A DNA stretch of 64,000 bases from Drosophila miranda. Lineage: Eukaryota > Arthropoda > Insecta > Diptera > Drosophilidae. Location: assembly GCF_003369915.1 (NCBI RefSeq), contig NC_046673.1, positions 17,840,001 through 17,904,000 of the forward strand. Reading direction: 5' to 3'. Each line of letters begins with the position of its first letter. Positions within the stretch are counted from its first letter, which is position 1. This document shows, piece by piece, positions 25,101 to 36,181 of the stretch. The translations under genes and the position numbers were made by a program. Below the pieces are notes generated by a model, which was given only the letters and a program-made list of their open reading frames with translations, made no database searches and had not been told where the DNA came from.

Positions 25101-28100
25101 CCATCGCTAACTGCGCAGCTATTTGCAAGAAAATTGCAAAGAAAATTATGGCAAAGTTATTTTTCCTGCGAATGGAGCCGCTCGCCAGGGGTTCAGAGAC
25201 TTTTTCCAAGAATTTTTCAAAATAGAATCTCAGTGCTTGCGACTTTCGCAATATGGCAATATCATCACCATATTGAGGGCCAGCTGGGCACTGCCACCGG
25301 CACCACCACCACTTCTGATCCACCTCGTGCCCGTGCCCCCCCCTCCCCTCCCCCCCTTAAGCGTCACGCGGAAAGCGAGGGAAGCGCAAGCGAAATTAAT
25401 TAAACGCAAAGGCGACAACAACAAGGAAGGACACAGAAAGCAGCGAATCCGAATGCTGTGGACACGATGGGGGGGGGGGGGGTGGTGAGGGAGGAGTGCC
25501 GATTGGTGTGGGGAAAAAGCTTTGGTACAGCTCTGGTCGTGGTCCTGGGCGTGGACCAGCGAACGTGGCACAAAACGTGCAACATGGCCAAGGCGGCACT
25601 CGAAAATATATACGAGTGTATATATGTATGTATAAGTATTCGTATGCCTTTACCTTTATGGAATCTTCCGTCTGTGGGGGGGCTGTATCGAATTTGCCAA
25701 GAAACTAGTGAAGCAAAATGTCTGATGCAGTGGCCGGAAAGTCCCCAAGAGCTCCCATCTGGGAGCCTTTTGAGAGCGGAAAGATTGTCACCAAGCATTG
25801 ATTGAAATGCAGTCTTTCTGTGGTGTGGACTTTACTTTTAGATTTCGGGGTACCTTCCACTGTAGATCTCTGTCTAATCTCTAATCCCTCCCTCTTTATA
25901 GCCTACCACCGCCCTCGCCGGCCCCAACGCCCACCAAAGGCTTCGATGGAAACTTCAAGCTGGAGCCGAATCTCAGTGTCAAGGACTTTGCCCTGCCCCC
26001 AGAGTCCTCGTCGATGAACGGTACTGGGAACGGGAACGGCAACGGCAATGGCGACTCAGCCTCGGCGACCTCCGTGGCGATGGTCACGCCCACACCGCCG
26101 CAACGGAAGCGCTACAAGAAGCGGGTGCAGTTCTCAACGGATTCGCTGAACGGATACGCGGGCGGCAAGGCGGCCAAAGGTGGCGCTGGAGCGGCTGGCG
26201 GAGGATCAGGATCGGGATCGGGAGCAGGAGCTGGCGGCGGGACAGGGTATCACAGCGGCTATGCCAAATCCAAAAAGCAGGAGGCCAAGGCAGCGGCGGC
26301 TGCTCTCAAGGCCGGGGCAGCTGCAGCAGCGGCGGCGGTGGCGGCTGCGGCAGCCGCCAACTCCTCGGCCCTGCCCGAGGTCCTGGACTGCCGCATCGCC
26401 GAGAAGATCAAGAGCGAGCTGGAGGCCAGCGCCAGTGCCGGCAGCAAGGAGTCCCTGCCCAGCGCTCTCTGCCTGAAGAAGGCCGCAGCGGCGGCAGCAG
26501 CGGCCGCGGCAGCAGCAGCAGCAGCGGCAGCGGCGAACAGCGAAGAGGAGGACGAGGAGGAGCATCAGCATCAGCAGCATCCACATCTGATGGGAGCCGG
26601 CATGGCCATACCCCTGGGTGTGGCCGGGGGTGTGGAAGTGACGGCCAAGACCGGTGCGGATGCTGTGGACGGCACCACGCCCACCAACGGGCAGATGGGC
26701 AACTTCCATGTGCGCTCCAAGAGCCATGGCGGTGGCGGTGGCAAGAAATCCCAATCCGCCAAGGCAGCGGCGGCGGCAGCGGCAGCAGCAGCAGCAGCAG
26801 CGGCGGCCGCCGCCATGATGCCACCCAATTCCAGCTACGACGAGCCCGAGGACGAGTCGGCAACCGGAGGCACTGCCGTCAACGAGGAGGAGGACGACGA
26901 TGACGAGGAGCTGGACGAGGAGGCGCTGGCTCGCGAGATGAAGATGGAGCAGAACTTCGTGGAGGAGGAGGACGAGCACGACATTGCCTTCCGGTCGCAG
27001 CAGTCCTGCCGCGAATGCTCCATCACGCACGACCACAAGCTGTGTCCGCTGCGCAACGCCTGCGGCAATGTCACGGACGCCGTGGACCTGGCCGAGTGGA
27101 TCGAGCGCCGGAATCTGGAGGCACTGGCCAAGCTGAAGGCGGATGCCCACCGGCAGGCGAAGCGGGGTCGTGGGCCGCGGCACGATGACGACGAGGACGA
27201 CATGGAGGACATGGACATGGACGAGTCGTCGCAGCTGTCCGAGCTGGAGACCAAGCCGCTCATAACGTTCGCCGAGGCCTCCGTTCCGGCGGAGTTCGAG
27301 CTGCACAACGTCGAGCCGAATGTCACCGGGGTCTTTGCCCGCACCGAGGTCCGGGCCTTCACCAAGCTGGGGCCGCTGATCGGCCAGCCGGTGCAGACGG
27401 GCGAGGTGCGTGAGGGCAGCGACATGAAGTGGATATTCGAGATGTGCGAGGCCGGGGCGGACAAGTCCTACCTCCTCTGCTGCGACAACCCCAACGCCTC
27501 CAACTGGCTCCGCTTCATACGGCCAGCCCCCTGCTACGACGATCGGAACGTCAATCTGGTGTCCATCGATCAGCAGGCGTACTTCGTCAGCTGCCGCGAT
27601 CTGCGCAACGGCATGGAGCTGCTCTACTGGAGCGACGACTGCAACACCATGTGGCGGAAGAAGCACACGGAAAAGATCAGTGAGTATTTATCCTTTTTGA
27701 GGCCATGTGGCATCACTGATGGTCTGATGACTGTACCTAATCGCACATTTTGTTTTCGTTTGGTGGCACAGATTGCGGCGGCTGCAGTCTGAAGTTCGAG
27801 CATCCCCTGTACTATCGCACCCACTGCTCCGTCTTTCACGACCCATCGATGAGCCTCACCATACGGAAATACCACTGCAAGGTATGCGGCGAGGCGGTGC
27901 TGGGCAAGGACAATATAATGAAGCATGCCGCCGAGAAGCACGACGGCAAGGGCGCCTACCAGTGCCAGTTCTGCAACAAGTTCTTTCTGCGCCTCAATTA
28001 CCTGGAGATGCACCGAACCTACGGGTGTGCCTCCAATCCGAATCGATCGCGACCCGTCTGCGATTTCTGTGGCCGCAAGTTCTGCCAGCCGCAGAAGCTG

Positions 28101-31100
28101 AAGGCCCACATCAAGCGCATGCACAGTGGTAAGTAGGCGTGGCAGATCGATCTATCGATCTATCGGGCAATCGATCCCCTCCCCACCACCAGCCAAGCCC
28201 AATGTGATAGATCGTAACTGTGTGACAGTAATGTAGACCATATAATCGTATCCTAAGCCTAACAGAATGCAATCCAAAATAATACAAAAAACTGCAAGCC
28301 TAGTGTCCAGTATGTATCGTATATCATATGGTATTTCGTTTCTTGCAAGCACGGCTGCAGCCTGAATATCGACTATCGAGTGTCTTGGTGTCGAGGCACG
28401 TGTGCCGCCGACTGGTTCTACATATATGATTTCATATTTAAGCGCTCGAAATGGAAATTGAATGTTGTTTTATGTTTTCTTATGGTTTCCTGGTATATGC
28501 ACTTATGTTTTAGTTTTGGGATACAGGTGTATCTCGATATGTTGAACAGGTGGCAGCCGTGTTTTGTAAGTAAGCTCGTATATCGTATATCGTTAACATT
28601 GCATATCGTAATTGTATTGTATCTCGTATGTACTACCATAGCGTAAGCTCGCATCGATCTCACCGTATAACTGCTTTTGCATACATATATCAGTCTATAT
28701 AGACTATATTATATATCATATCGTATCGTATCACACATAATAATATCGTATGTACTAATACCGTAACCAGTCGCTTAGCTGTAAAACTGTAACTGTAACT
28801 GTACTCTGTATAAGCAACACACACACACACAAACACACTCAAAAGCATCTGCGATCGCTCATCACTCTTCATTTGCCTCATTTGGTATTATATTTTTTGT
28901 TTTAGTTGTAAACCGCCTAAATTGTTCGAAATATATGTAAATGTATCTTCATTTGGTTTTCTTTTCGTGCTTTTATTTCCGTTTGCTATAGTTGATCCAT
29001 CATCAATGTACTTATAGCGTATGCCAAGCACACTATCGAACTCCAACTGATGGAACTGAAGGTCTTAGAAATACTCGTAGAGATAAGTAGAGACTCTCGA
29101 GACTCATCGACAGAACACCCTTTGACGATATTACTACGAAAAAGATTAGCGTACTAGGTGACCTTTCCTGTAATACTCGAACATCTAAAAGTTGTCTCTA
29201 TTTCTCTTCAAATGATCTCAAGACAAGCCATATAGCCAAATACATTTTCTAGATAAAACAGGTTTCAAGTGATCCACAGAGAGACAAGTATTTGTGGTTA
29301 CTTCTGGTATCTTCCCCTTTTGAAGTATCTCTAGAAACGATCATGAACAGTGAGAACAGTCCTCTTAGTCCTTCAGTTGGAACATTTATCGACCACTAAC
29401 CCAAAAGACTAATCGATTATAAGCTGCATTGTGTAACCTTTAACGCTTTTAGTGAATGATTTTGCCTTGATTTTGTATTATTTTTATTATTATTAGTTTA
29501 TATTAGTGTGTATAATATAGTTTTGCAATTGAGTCCCAAGCATTATGACCCGATCCGTGTCTTATGTGTTTTAGATTTTGATTTGTGTTCGTTGGTTCGT
29601 TCGTTGTTGGGTTCTGGTTTCTGGTTATGGATTTTTGTGTATAATTCACTAAGTTTCTTCTTCTTTCAAAATCACCACAATCCGAAAATTTCATTTTCTT
29701 CATACAATTTCATTTTAGATATGGCTGAAGTTTTACGAGATTTTCAGTGTAAATTATGTTCAAAACTTCTAGGATCGCGTGCGGCACTGCAGCGGCACTC
29801 GAAGGAGGTGCACAGCCGCAACTCCACCGTCGTGAGCTGTCCGCGCTGCCAGAAACTCTTCCAGAATCGCAGCAATCTCAAGATTCACATGCTCACCCAT
29901 TCCGGGGTGCGTCCCTTCAAGTGAGTAGCCGTCCCACAACTCCCAGCCATCCATCCGTCGTCAGTCACGTCAGTCAACGTACATCGGCTCTTTTTTTTAG
30001 GTGTGCGGAGCCCGAGTGCAATGCGGCGTTCACCACCAAACAGTGCCTGCAGTTCCACTACAAGAAGGTGCACAACTACACCCAGGAGCAGATGCCGAAG
30101 ATCGAGAGGAGCGTGGCCTACACGTTCGATGCCTATTCCGGCGGCATGAAAGTGGACTTTCTGGGTAAGCAGCCGCCGGCGGAGTCACAGCTGCCTAATG
30201 CAGCTGTCGTCTCCTCCTCCTCATCCACAGAGCAAGCACCGCGCCGGCGGCGCAAGAGCCTCGAGGACCAGAACTCGATGCTCAGCAGCTCGATGCAGAG
30301 CGACACGGAGTTCAGCGACGACAACATCTTCGAGGCCATCAAGAAGAGCGGCAAGTCCATCAAGGATCTGTGCCGCAACGAGCCGAATCTATCGCTGCTC
30401 AGCTCCAAGATCTCCAGCATCTTTGGCGAGAAGGTGCCGGTCCCTGTCCCAGTGGCTGCACCCTCGGCCACCGTCTCGCTGCCACCCGTCGCAGGTGGCC
30501 GCAAGCGGAAGCGGAAGAAGGAGCCGGCCAATTCTACGGCCGCCCAACAGCAGCAGCAACAGGCGGCCCTCCAGCAGCAGCAGGCGCAGCTGCAGCAGCA
30601 GCAGCAACAGTTGCAGCAACAACAGCAGCAGCAGCAGCACGTTCAGCAGCAACAACTCCACCACCAGCCGCTGCAGCAACAGGCGGCCCTGCAGCACCAG
30701 CCGTTGCAGCAACACCAGCAGCAGCAGCAGGCGCAACTGCATCACGAGCAGTCCTCCCACCAGCAGCAGCAGCAGCAGCAACAGCAGCCGCCGCCCCAGT
30801 ACCACCCGCACCACCTGCACGCCCACGCCTTGCCCCACCAGCAGCAGCAGCAGCAACAGCAACAGCTGCACGGGGCCGATCCCGACGACGACGAGGAGGA
30901 GGCGGAGCAGGTCCGTCTGGAACAGGTCCGCCGCAAGCAGAACGCCCAGCTCAGCCTGGTCGAGTCATTCCTGACCACCACCGCACAGCGGCTGAGTGCA
31001 CAACAGCAGGTGCAGCAGGTGGTGGCCGCCGCCGCGGCCGTCTCGGCGATGGCGGGGGCCGGGGACGATCCCGCCAAGCTGGGGCACATGATGGTCGGCC

Positions 31101-34100
31101 ACATGGGCGTCGGCGTGGGCATGGACGATGAGGATGACGATGACGAGGAGGAGGATGATGGCAGCTCGGCCAACCATCCGCCCGGCGGTAGCCATCCCCA
31201 TCAGCAGCATCATCCGCACGGCGCCCATCCGCACTCGCACTCGCAGTCACACTCCCATCCGCATACGCATCCGCACTCCCACTCGCATGCCCATCCGCAT
31301 CACGCCCATGCCCATGCCCATGCCCACAGCCACGCCCACAGCCACCAGCACTCGCAGCAGGGGGCAGGGGGACAGCAGCAGCAGCAGCCCCACGGGGATC
31401 CCAGTGCCTCGTACCGCCATGCGGCGGCCATGAACGCCGTGGCCCTCGGCCAGAATCTGGTTGTTACCAAGGGCAGCAAAAAGTGGATCGGTGCCGATGA
31501 CCGGCATCTGGGCGACGTGACCAGCGACGTGCCCGGCAACGAGTCCGGACCGGGCTCTGGCCAGCTCCCCGGCAACGCCGGTCCCGGCCAGGACCTCGGG
31601 TTTGCAGTGCCCCCCAGTTCCGTGGACGAGCACAGCAAACTGCTCGGCCAGAACCGTGACTTCCTCGCCCGCCTCATGAGCACGGCCAGCGCCAGTCACG
31701 CCCACGCCCATGCTCATGCCCATGCCCACGCCCACCAGCATCAGCACCAACACCAGCAGCAGCAGCACAGCGCCCATAGCCGGGAGGAGGACGAGAACAG
31801 CTCCTTCCTGGATGTCGTCGAGTCGGCCAACAACAATGCGGCCGCGGCAGCCGCTGCTGCGGCGGCCATGTCCCAGTACCATCACAATGCGGCGGCCAAT
31901 GGTGGAACGGGCGGATCGGGTGGGCCAGGTGGCGGCGGCGGAGCCAGTGGCGGCCATACTCCCACGGGACCGGCCACTGGCGGCGGATCGGTAACCTCCT
32001 CCGGCGACGGCCCCGGCCAAATGCAGATGAACTCCCTGGCGCATCCCCAGTCCTTCATGAGCTCCTTCTACAACAACGCGAACGCAAGACTGACCGGAGC
32101 CGGAGTGGGCGTGGGCGTGGGCGGGGGCTCCTCGTCCGCCAGCATGCTGGTGGAGGCGGCCCTCAACTCCGTTGGCAATATGATTGACAGCGAGAGCAGC
32201 GACCTCAAGGTGAATTCTCAATACTATTCAAAACAAGTGCAGTCCAGCAGAAATTCTTGCTACCTCAAGACTAGAATAGCTATCGTGTCCATACATTCTA
32301 ATGGGATTTATCTTAGAAATATAATAAAGATTATAGAAGGTAAAAAGAGAGCAGACAGCGAAGAAATGAGAGAGTGAGCTACGGAACAGCTATAATCCCG
32401 ATGCATCCCAAGCAGATTATAGATGTATTATAGAGAATAAATATTAAGGATTATATTAGAGGGGAAAAGTGAGAAGACATCGAAGGTCTAACGAACGAAC
32501 GAGAACGAGAGAGTAAGCCAAACGAGAACGAGTGAGCAAGCCGAACGAGAGAAGCAAGTGAACCGGGGTTGGCTCCTAGTATACATCATATATATTTAAT
32601 AGTTGTTTCGTTATTTAAGACTAGAAACTATATTTAATCTTTGAATCTCCCGTCTATATAGGTACCCACCGATAACCACATCAACAGCGACAGTCCCATG
32701 AGCGCCCATGTGGACGCCGAGGCCCAGCGCTTTGGGGCTGGCAGCGCCGGCGGAGGAGTGGGCGGGCCTAATGGCGGCGGCGGCGGCGGTGGTGGTAGCA
32801 GTGGAGGATCGTCGAGTGCTGCCAATGGAACGGGCATTGGGGGGGCCATGGACAACCTGGAGAACGAGCTGAAGATGATGAAGAACTTGGGCAGCTTCCC
32901 CATGCAAATACCGCCGCTTCCGATGTTCCAGGGAGCCTGCAACATCTCGCCCAGCGCCTCGACCCCAACCAATCCGCAGAGCAACCAGAACCAGAACGAT
33001 GTGGACGTGGATGCGGGCAGCACACCTCGACCGCAGCATCCCGACTCCGATGGCTTCTCTTCGTCGCACCACCGTACGCCTCCCTCGCCGCCGCCCATCT
33101 CTCCGGGCCGGGACTACGGTGGTATGTTCGGCTCTGGGAATGGTGCTGGTGGTCCAGGGTCCAATAGCACGCCAGCGGGCAGCTCCAGTGCTGGCGGAGG
33201 CGGTGGTGGTGGTGGAGCCGGCGGTGGGGCCAACAGCATGTCAGCCTCGTCCCCGCTGCCTGCCCTGCAGCCACAGCGACGGAATGCTTCGAGCGTGGGC
33301 AGCACATATCCGGAGCACGAGCTCATCTCGCCGGCCTCCTCCCCGAGCATTCCGCGCTACAACTTCAACGGGGACATGATGCGCCACAAGCGGGCGGTGC
33401 AGGAGCAGGACCAGCACGAGCAACGCCAGCGGCACAACCTCTCGCGTCACAATCAAATGTCCAGCGACGAGGAGAACAGCATCATGCCGCAGAACAGGTA
33501 CAGAACATTTTTGTATGTCAGCATTTATCGCTTCGCAAACTCTTATTTTTTATTGCATTTTTCCCTCGTTACTCGCTACTCGGCACTCGCTACTTTTATC
33601 GTCAATGGAACGCTCATTCTGTTTGTTATTTTCAGCAGCGCGGGCCAGGATATGCGCATGAAGTTCCCCCAGTCGCAGATCGACCTCATGTACTCCAAGT
33701 ACGAGAGCATGGCCAGCAACCTGAAGTACAACAGCCAGGAGCTCGACTCGCCGGCGGAGTATCGCCAGAGCAGCAACAGCAATGCGGCGAGTGCGGCGGC
33801 GGCTGCTGCCGCGGCGGCGAGTGCGGCCAACGATCTGTCCGATCTGCAGGGCCTGGACATGAGCTCGCGATCGAACGCGTCGAGCAACTATCACCACAAC
33901 TTCCAGCTGCCAAGCAGTCGCTACCATCACCACATATACGACATTCTGTCGGACAGGGAGCAGAGCCAGCAGGCGCAGGCCCAGGCGCAAGCACAGCAGG
34001 CAACGGGTGCATCGGTGGTGCACCAGCAGGAGCACGGACACGGCAGCCAGCTGGCCATGCAGCAACACCAGTCGGCGGCGGCCATGCACAACATGCTGAG

Positions 34101-34659
34101 CGAGCAGCTGGGCGAGCAGGAGCACGACCAGACCACCTCCGTGGACCTGAGCCGCACGGCCAACTATGTGGTGTCGTCGCCGCCCCAGCTGCCCTACAAC
34201 CATCCGCATCACGACATGCTGCGAATGGCCTCGCTGGACCTCACCCCGAACACGGCCAACATGGCCGTGGGCAACAATCGGTCGTTCCTCTCCTCACAGA
34301 TGCAGCACCAGAGCCGCGACAGTCTCGAGCATCACCGCCTGCTCTCCACGGTCGAGCAGCACCGCATTCTGGCCGCCTCGAATGCCGCCGATCAGCACCG
34401 CCTGCTGGTCGACCCCACCGCCCATCTGCTGATGGAACAGAACAATCGCCTGCTGGGCACAGCAGACCAGTCCCGCCTCCTGGGCGAGTCGGCGGCGGCA
34501 GTGGCCCAGAATCGGCACATGGCCCGCAGCTTTGGGGCCTACCACCAGGTGGCATCGAGCAACTACCATCCGGGCGTACGACCGCCGCCTGTGCTGCCGT
34601 CGGCCAATCATCATGCCTCGAATCCGTCTAACTATCACCCGTTCCCCGCCTACTACTAA
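17446..34659 (+). CDS. PR-domain C2H2 zinc-finger protein (PRDM-like), seven coding exons
   Basis: Seven exons joined at GT-AG sites with matching phases give one frame of about 2,707 codons: 17446-19163, 25902-27679, 27772-28128, 29719-29920, 30001-32209, 32662-33497 and 33636-34659. In order the protein has low-complexity Gln/Ala/Asp-Glu sequence, a conserved block near residue 520-572, a Cys-rich zinc knuckle near 942, a PR domain at about 1035-1152, seven C2H2-type fingers between about 1166 and 1380, a poly-Gln block at about 1534-1641, a His-rich block at about 1748-1805, and a Gly/Ser/Gln/His-rich tail. A knuckle followed by a PR domain and fingers is the layout of PRDM4/10/15-type proteins. 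A nuclear, DNA-binding transcriptional regulator is therefore inferred. PR domains often lack methyltransferase activity, and I do not assign a reaction. I cannot name the orthologue. The start chosen is the first ATG of the open frame. Confidence 0.8.
19606..20180 (-). mobile_element. DINE-1/ISY-like non-autonomous Helentron
   Basis: The left edge reads ATTTTTATACCCGGTACTCAG and the right edge, in reverse complement, begins TTTTTATACCCAGCGCTCG, so the ends are inverted copies. Inside, on the minus strand, are the family hallmarks: a GGGGTATATTAGATTTGTGG block, a GGAAGCGTTTCCGACCCCAT block and ATATTCTTGATCAGCATCAA. There is no coding capacity. DINE-1 elements are very abundant in Drosophila and are mobilised by Helitron-type enzymes in trans. 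Exact ends are approximate. Confidence 0.7.
20941..20967 (+). repeat. CA dinucleotide repeat
   Basis: About 13 CA units within intron 1. Confidence 0.8.
22282..22423. repeat. 15-bp direct repeat with CRE-like core
   Basis: AATGACGTTAATTCG occurs at 22282-22296 and 22409-22423. A TACGTCA lies between them at 22339-22345, and flanking TGCGATRTGAATG sequences are also repeated. This looks like an old local duplication or a clustered binding site inside intron 1. Confidence 0.5.
24353..24377 (+). repeat. ATGG tetranucleotide repeat
   Basis: About six ATGG units within intron 1. Confidence 0.8.
25902..27679 (+). CDS. PR/zinc-finger gene, exon 2 (zinc knuckle and PR domain)
   Basis: Spliced from exon 1 in phase 2. 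It encodes Pro-rich sequence, a basic KRYKKRVQF patch, Gly/Ser and poly-Ala runs and an acidic stretch. Next come a Cys-rich knuckle (CRECSITHDHKLCPLRNACG) and a PR domain with the family's NWLRFI and GMELLYW motifs near its end. The exon ends at an ATCA/GTGAGT donor. The PR fold recruits chromatin cofactors in many PRDM proteins. Whether this one methylates histones cannot be judged from the sequence. Confidence 0.85.
27772..28128 (+). CDS. PR/zinc-finger gene, exon 3 (four zinc fingers)
   Basis: A 92-bp intron (27680-27771) precedes it. The exon encodes four consecutive finger-like units starting CGGC, CKVC, CQFC and CDFC. The third ends with a Cys (HRTYGC) in place of the last His, which is permitted in C2HC fingers. 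It ends in phase 1 at GTAAGT. Confidence 0.85.
28129..29718 (+). other. intron 3 of the PR/zinc-finger gene
   Basis: A 1.6-kb AT-rich intron with many degenerate CGTAT/TATCG repeats and a short CA run near 28819. No exon was recognised inside it. Confidence 0.7.
29719..29920 (+). CDS. PR/zinc-finger gene, exon 4 (two zinc fingers)
   Basis: Starts after CATTTTAG and continues the frame in phase 1. It encodes a nine-residue linker and two C2H2 fingers (FQCKLC...H-x4-H and SCPRC...HMLTH), then a TGEKP-like SGVRPF linker. It ends in phase 2 at GTGAGT. The first codons (DMAEVLRDF) use A/T-ending codons unlike the GC-rich rest of the gene. Confidence 0.8.
30001..32209 (+). CDS. PR/zinc-finger gene, exon 5 (last finger, polyQ, poly-His)
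   Basis: Begins by completing the seventh finger (CAEPEC...HYKKVH). After a conserved-looking segment rich in Ser and charged residues comes a basic GGRKRKRKK patch that may be a nuclear localisation signal. Then follow a Gln/His-rich block of about 110 residues, an acidic Asp run, alternating His dipeptides, poly-Ala and Gly-rich sequence. The exon ends in phase 0 at AAG/GTGAAT. If the intron were retained, the frame would run to a stop near 32377, adding about 55 residues. Confidence 0.8.
32662..33497 (+). CDS. PR/zinc-finger gene, exon 6 (array unit 1, intact)
   Basis: Follows TATATAG in phase 0 and ends in phase 2 at CAG/GTACAG. It encodes a Gly-rich run, a segment including NLENELKMMKNLGSFPMQIP that may be helical, a Pro/Ser-rich segment and a Gln/Arg/His-rich end. 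No known domain was recognised. This copy has the uninterrupted frame; the copies in units 2-4 lack one G near the GGAMDN codons. Confidence 0.75.
33636..34659 (+). CDS. PR/zinc-finger gene, exon 7 (terminal, array unit 1, intact)
   Basis: The preceding intron (33498-33635, 138 bp) ends in a tandem acceptor CAGCAG, so one Ser could be included or skipped. The exon encodes the last 341 or so residues, rich in Ala, Gln, His and Ser, with repeated EQHRLL/DQSRLLG-like motifs (HHRLLSTVEQHRIL, DQHRLLVD, NNRLLGTADQSRLL). It ends with HPFPAYY and TAA. Confidence 0.78.
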
Positions 34660-35013
34660 AGGCGTGAGGGAGGGTGCGGGTAGACTATGACTATATCCTG
34701 GGGCCGTGACAAGAGTGCAATACCTAGAAGGGATCTGTAGGAGCGGAAGCGGAAGCGGGAGTGGGAGTGGGAGCTCCATTTCACGTAGTTCAATTTGAAG
34801 CGCAACAATAACTTTAGTTCCTCCATATATTCCATATTCTCCTCCGAAGAACTCCATGCCCATCATCCGTTCGAGCTCCGATTTCAAAGTGTGCCAATCT
34901 GTTTAAGTGTTTAGATCTGTTTAGAATTGTGTTTGTTTCCCCAATCTGATTTTAACACACACACACACCCACAAACACACACACAAATATGTATAGTTGT
35001 ATAGGAAGCATAA

Positions 35014-35019
35014 AATAAA
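35014..35019 (+). terminator. candidate polyadenylation signal of the PR/zinc-finger gene
   Basis: AATAAA lies about 355 bp after the stop codon. Other AATAAA motifs downstream could also be used. Confidence 0.4.
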
Positions 35020-36003
35020 TATTATAAATATATATAAATATAGTATGTATGGTAAATATAAATCGAAAATGGAAAACGCGAATGAAAACCATATGAAAAG
35101 GAAGCCTGCAGTGAGAATTTTTTTAAAAGCAAATTTCATGCTGAGTTTGTATAGGAACAAAAAGAAAAGATGACAAAAGAAAAAGACGATAAAAGTGCTA
35201 AACATGCTAAATAATAATAGTAATAATAATGATAATGAATAATATTTTTACACCATGAGAAACGAGTAAAGTAAAGCGTATTAACGAGTACAAAGTGTGG
35301 GCAGAGTTTCTCCTCTCTAGATTCGGCAAGAGGACCTTTATTACCCTCATTATCCCCTGCAAACTCAGCGAATGAATATATATATATATGGATAGTGTAT
35401 AGACATACCGATACACGACCGATCAGGAACCTAGCTCAAGCATCATCCCACACTCAATGGCATGTGCTCGAAGATCGCAATTGGCGTCTCGAAAACCTAA
35501 CGAGTGTGTGTCTCTCTATTTTTTTTTCTTGTTTTTTTTACTATTATATTATAAATATTGTGGATAATGGCGTTTCAGCGATTCTAGTCAGACAATGGGG
35601 GCTACATGGCTATATATACAAACATATATATATATATAATAATAATAATAAATGTACTAAATGGTATGGTATAGCGAGTAAATATGTTATAATTTCATGT
35701 AAATTATTAAATTTATATAAGCCGCAGAATGCGATAAGGCAAAAGAACAAAAAACCGAAAAAAAAACATAAACCGACAAAATACTTAAAAAACTGAAACG
35801 ATATACAAAACACATACCAAAAAAATAAGAAAAAAACCCAAAAACAATGATAATAATATTAATGCAAGAATGGTGTATCCACACACACAGGCAGACACAC
35901 CCACAGACACACCCACACAAACACACACTGAAAACGCTGATCGAAATGATATATATATATATATATACACACAGACATATATATACATATGGCGTAATCA
36001 AAT

Positions 36004-36067
36004 TATCGATTATTAATAATAAAAAAAAACAACAAAAAACGTAACTTGAAAGGCATTTCAATCGATA
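36004..36067 (+). promoter_or_regulatory. DRE-like motifs upstream of the MSKDF gene
   Basis: TATCGATT (36004-36011) and AATCGATA (36060-36067) each match the DREF consensus TATCGATA at seven of eight bases, 115-180 bp before the ATG. In units 2 and 3 the retrotransposon sits between them. Confidence 0.3.
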
Positions 36068-36181
36068 ACAATTGTATTCTGACAGAAGACAGTTTTTCTA
36101 GACACCTTATCGGCAACGTAGCAGACACATACAAATATTAGTGCGCATATTATTTCAAAACAAAATTTTCGGTTCCCAAAA

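Larger units (their letters stand above)
19164..25901 (+). other. intron 1 of the PR/zinc-finger gene
   Basis: A 6.7-kb intron between GTGAGT at 19164 and TTTATAG ending at 25901. It holds a DINE-1-like element, GA/CA microsatellites (near 20395, 20941-20967), an ATGG repeat (24353-24377), a TGACGTTAATTCG direct repeat (22282, 22409), two short stem-loops (about 23090-23215) and a 14-G run at 25469-25482. No coding exon was recognised inside it. Confidence 0.7.
34660..36181 (+). other. 3'UTR and short intergenic region of unit 1
   Basis: AT-rich with CA runs, AATAAA at 35014-35019, a (TA)n tract near 35623-35637 and further AATAAA-like sites near 35648 and 36018. The 3' end of the zinc-finger transcript must fall here. 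No gene was recognised. The empty insertion site used by the LOA element in units 2 and 3 is at about 36012-36024. Confidence 0.65.

Noticed and set aside
26206..27666. 486-codon minus-strand frame over exon 2
   Set aside because: It is a shadow of a GC-rich exon that shows a clear PR domain on the plus strand.
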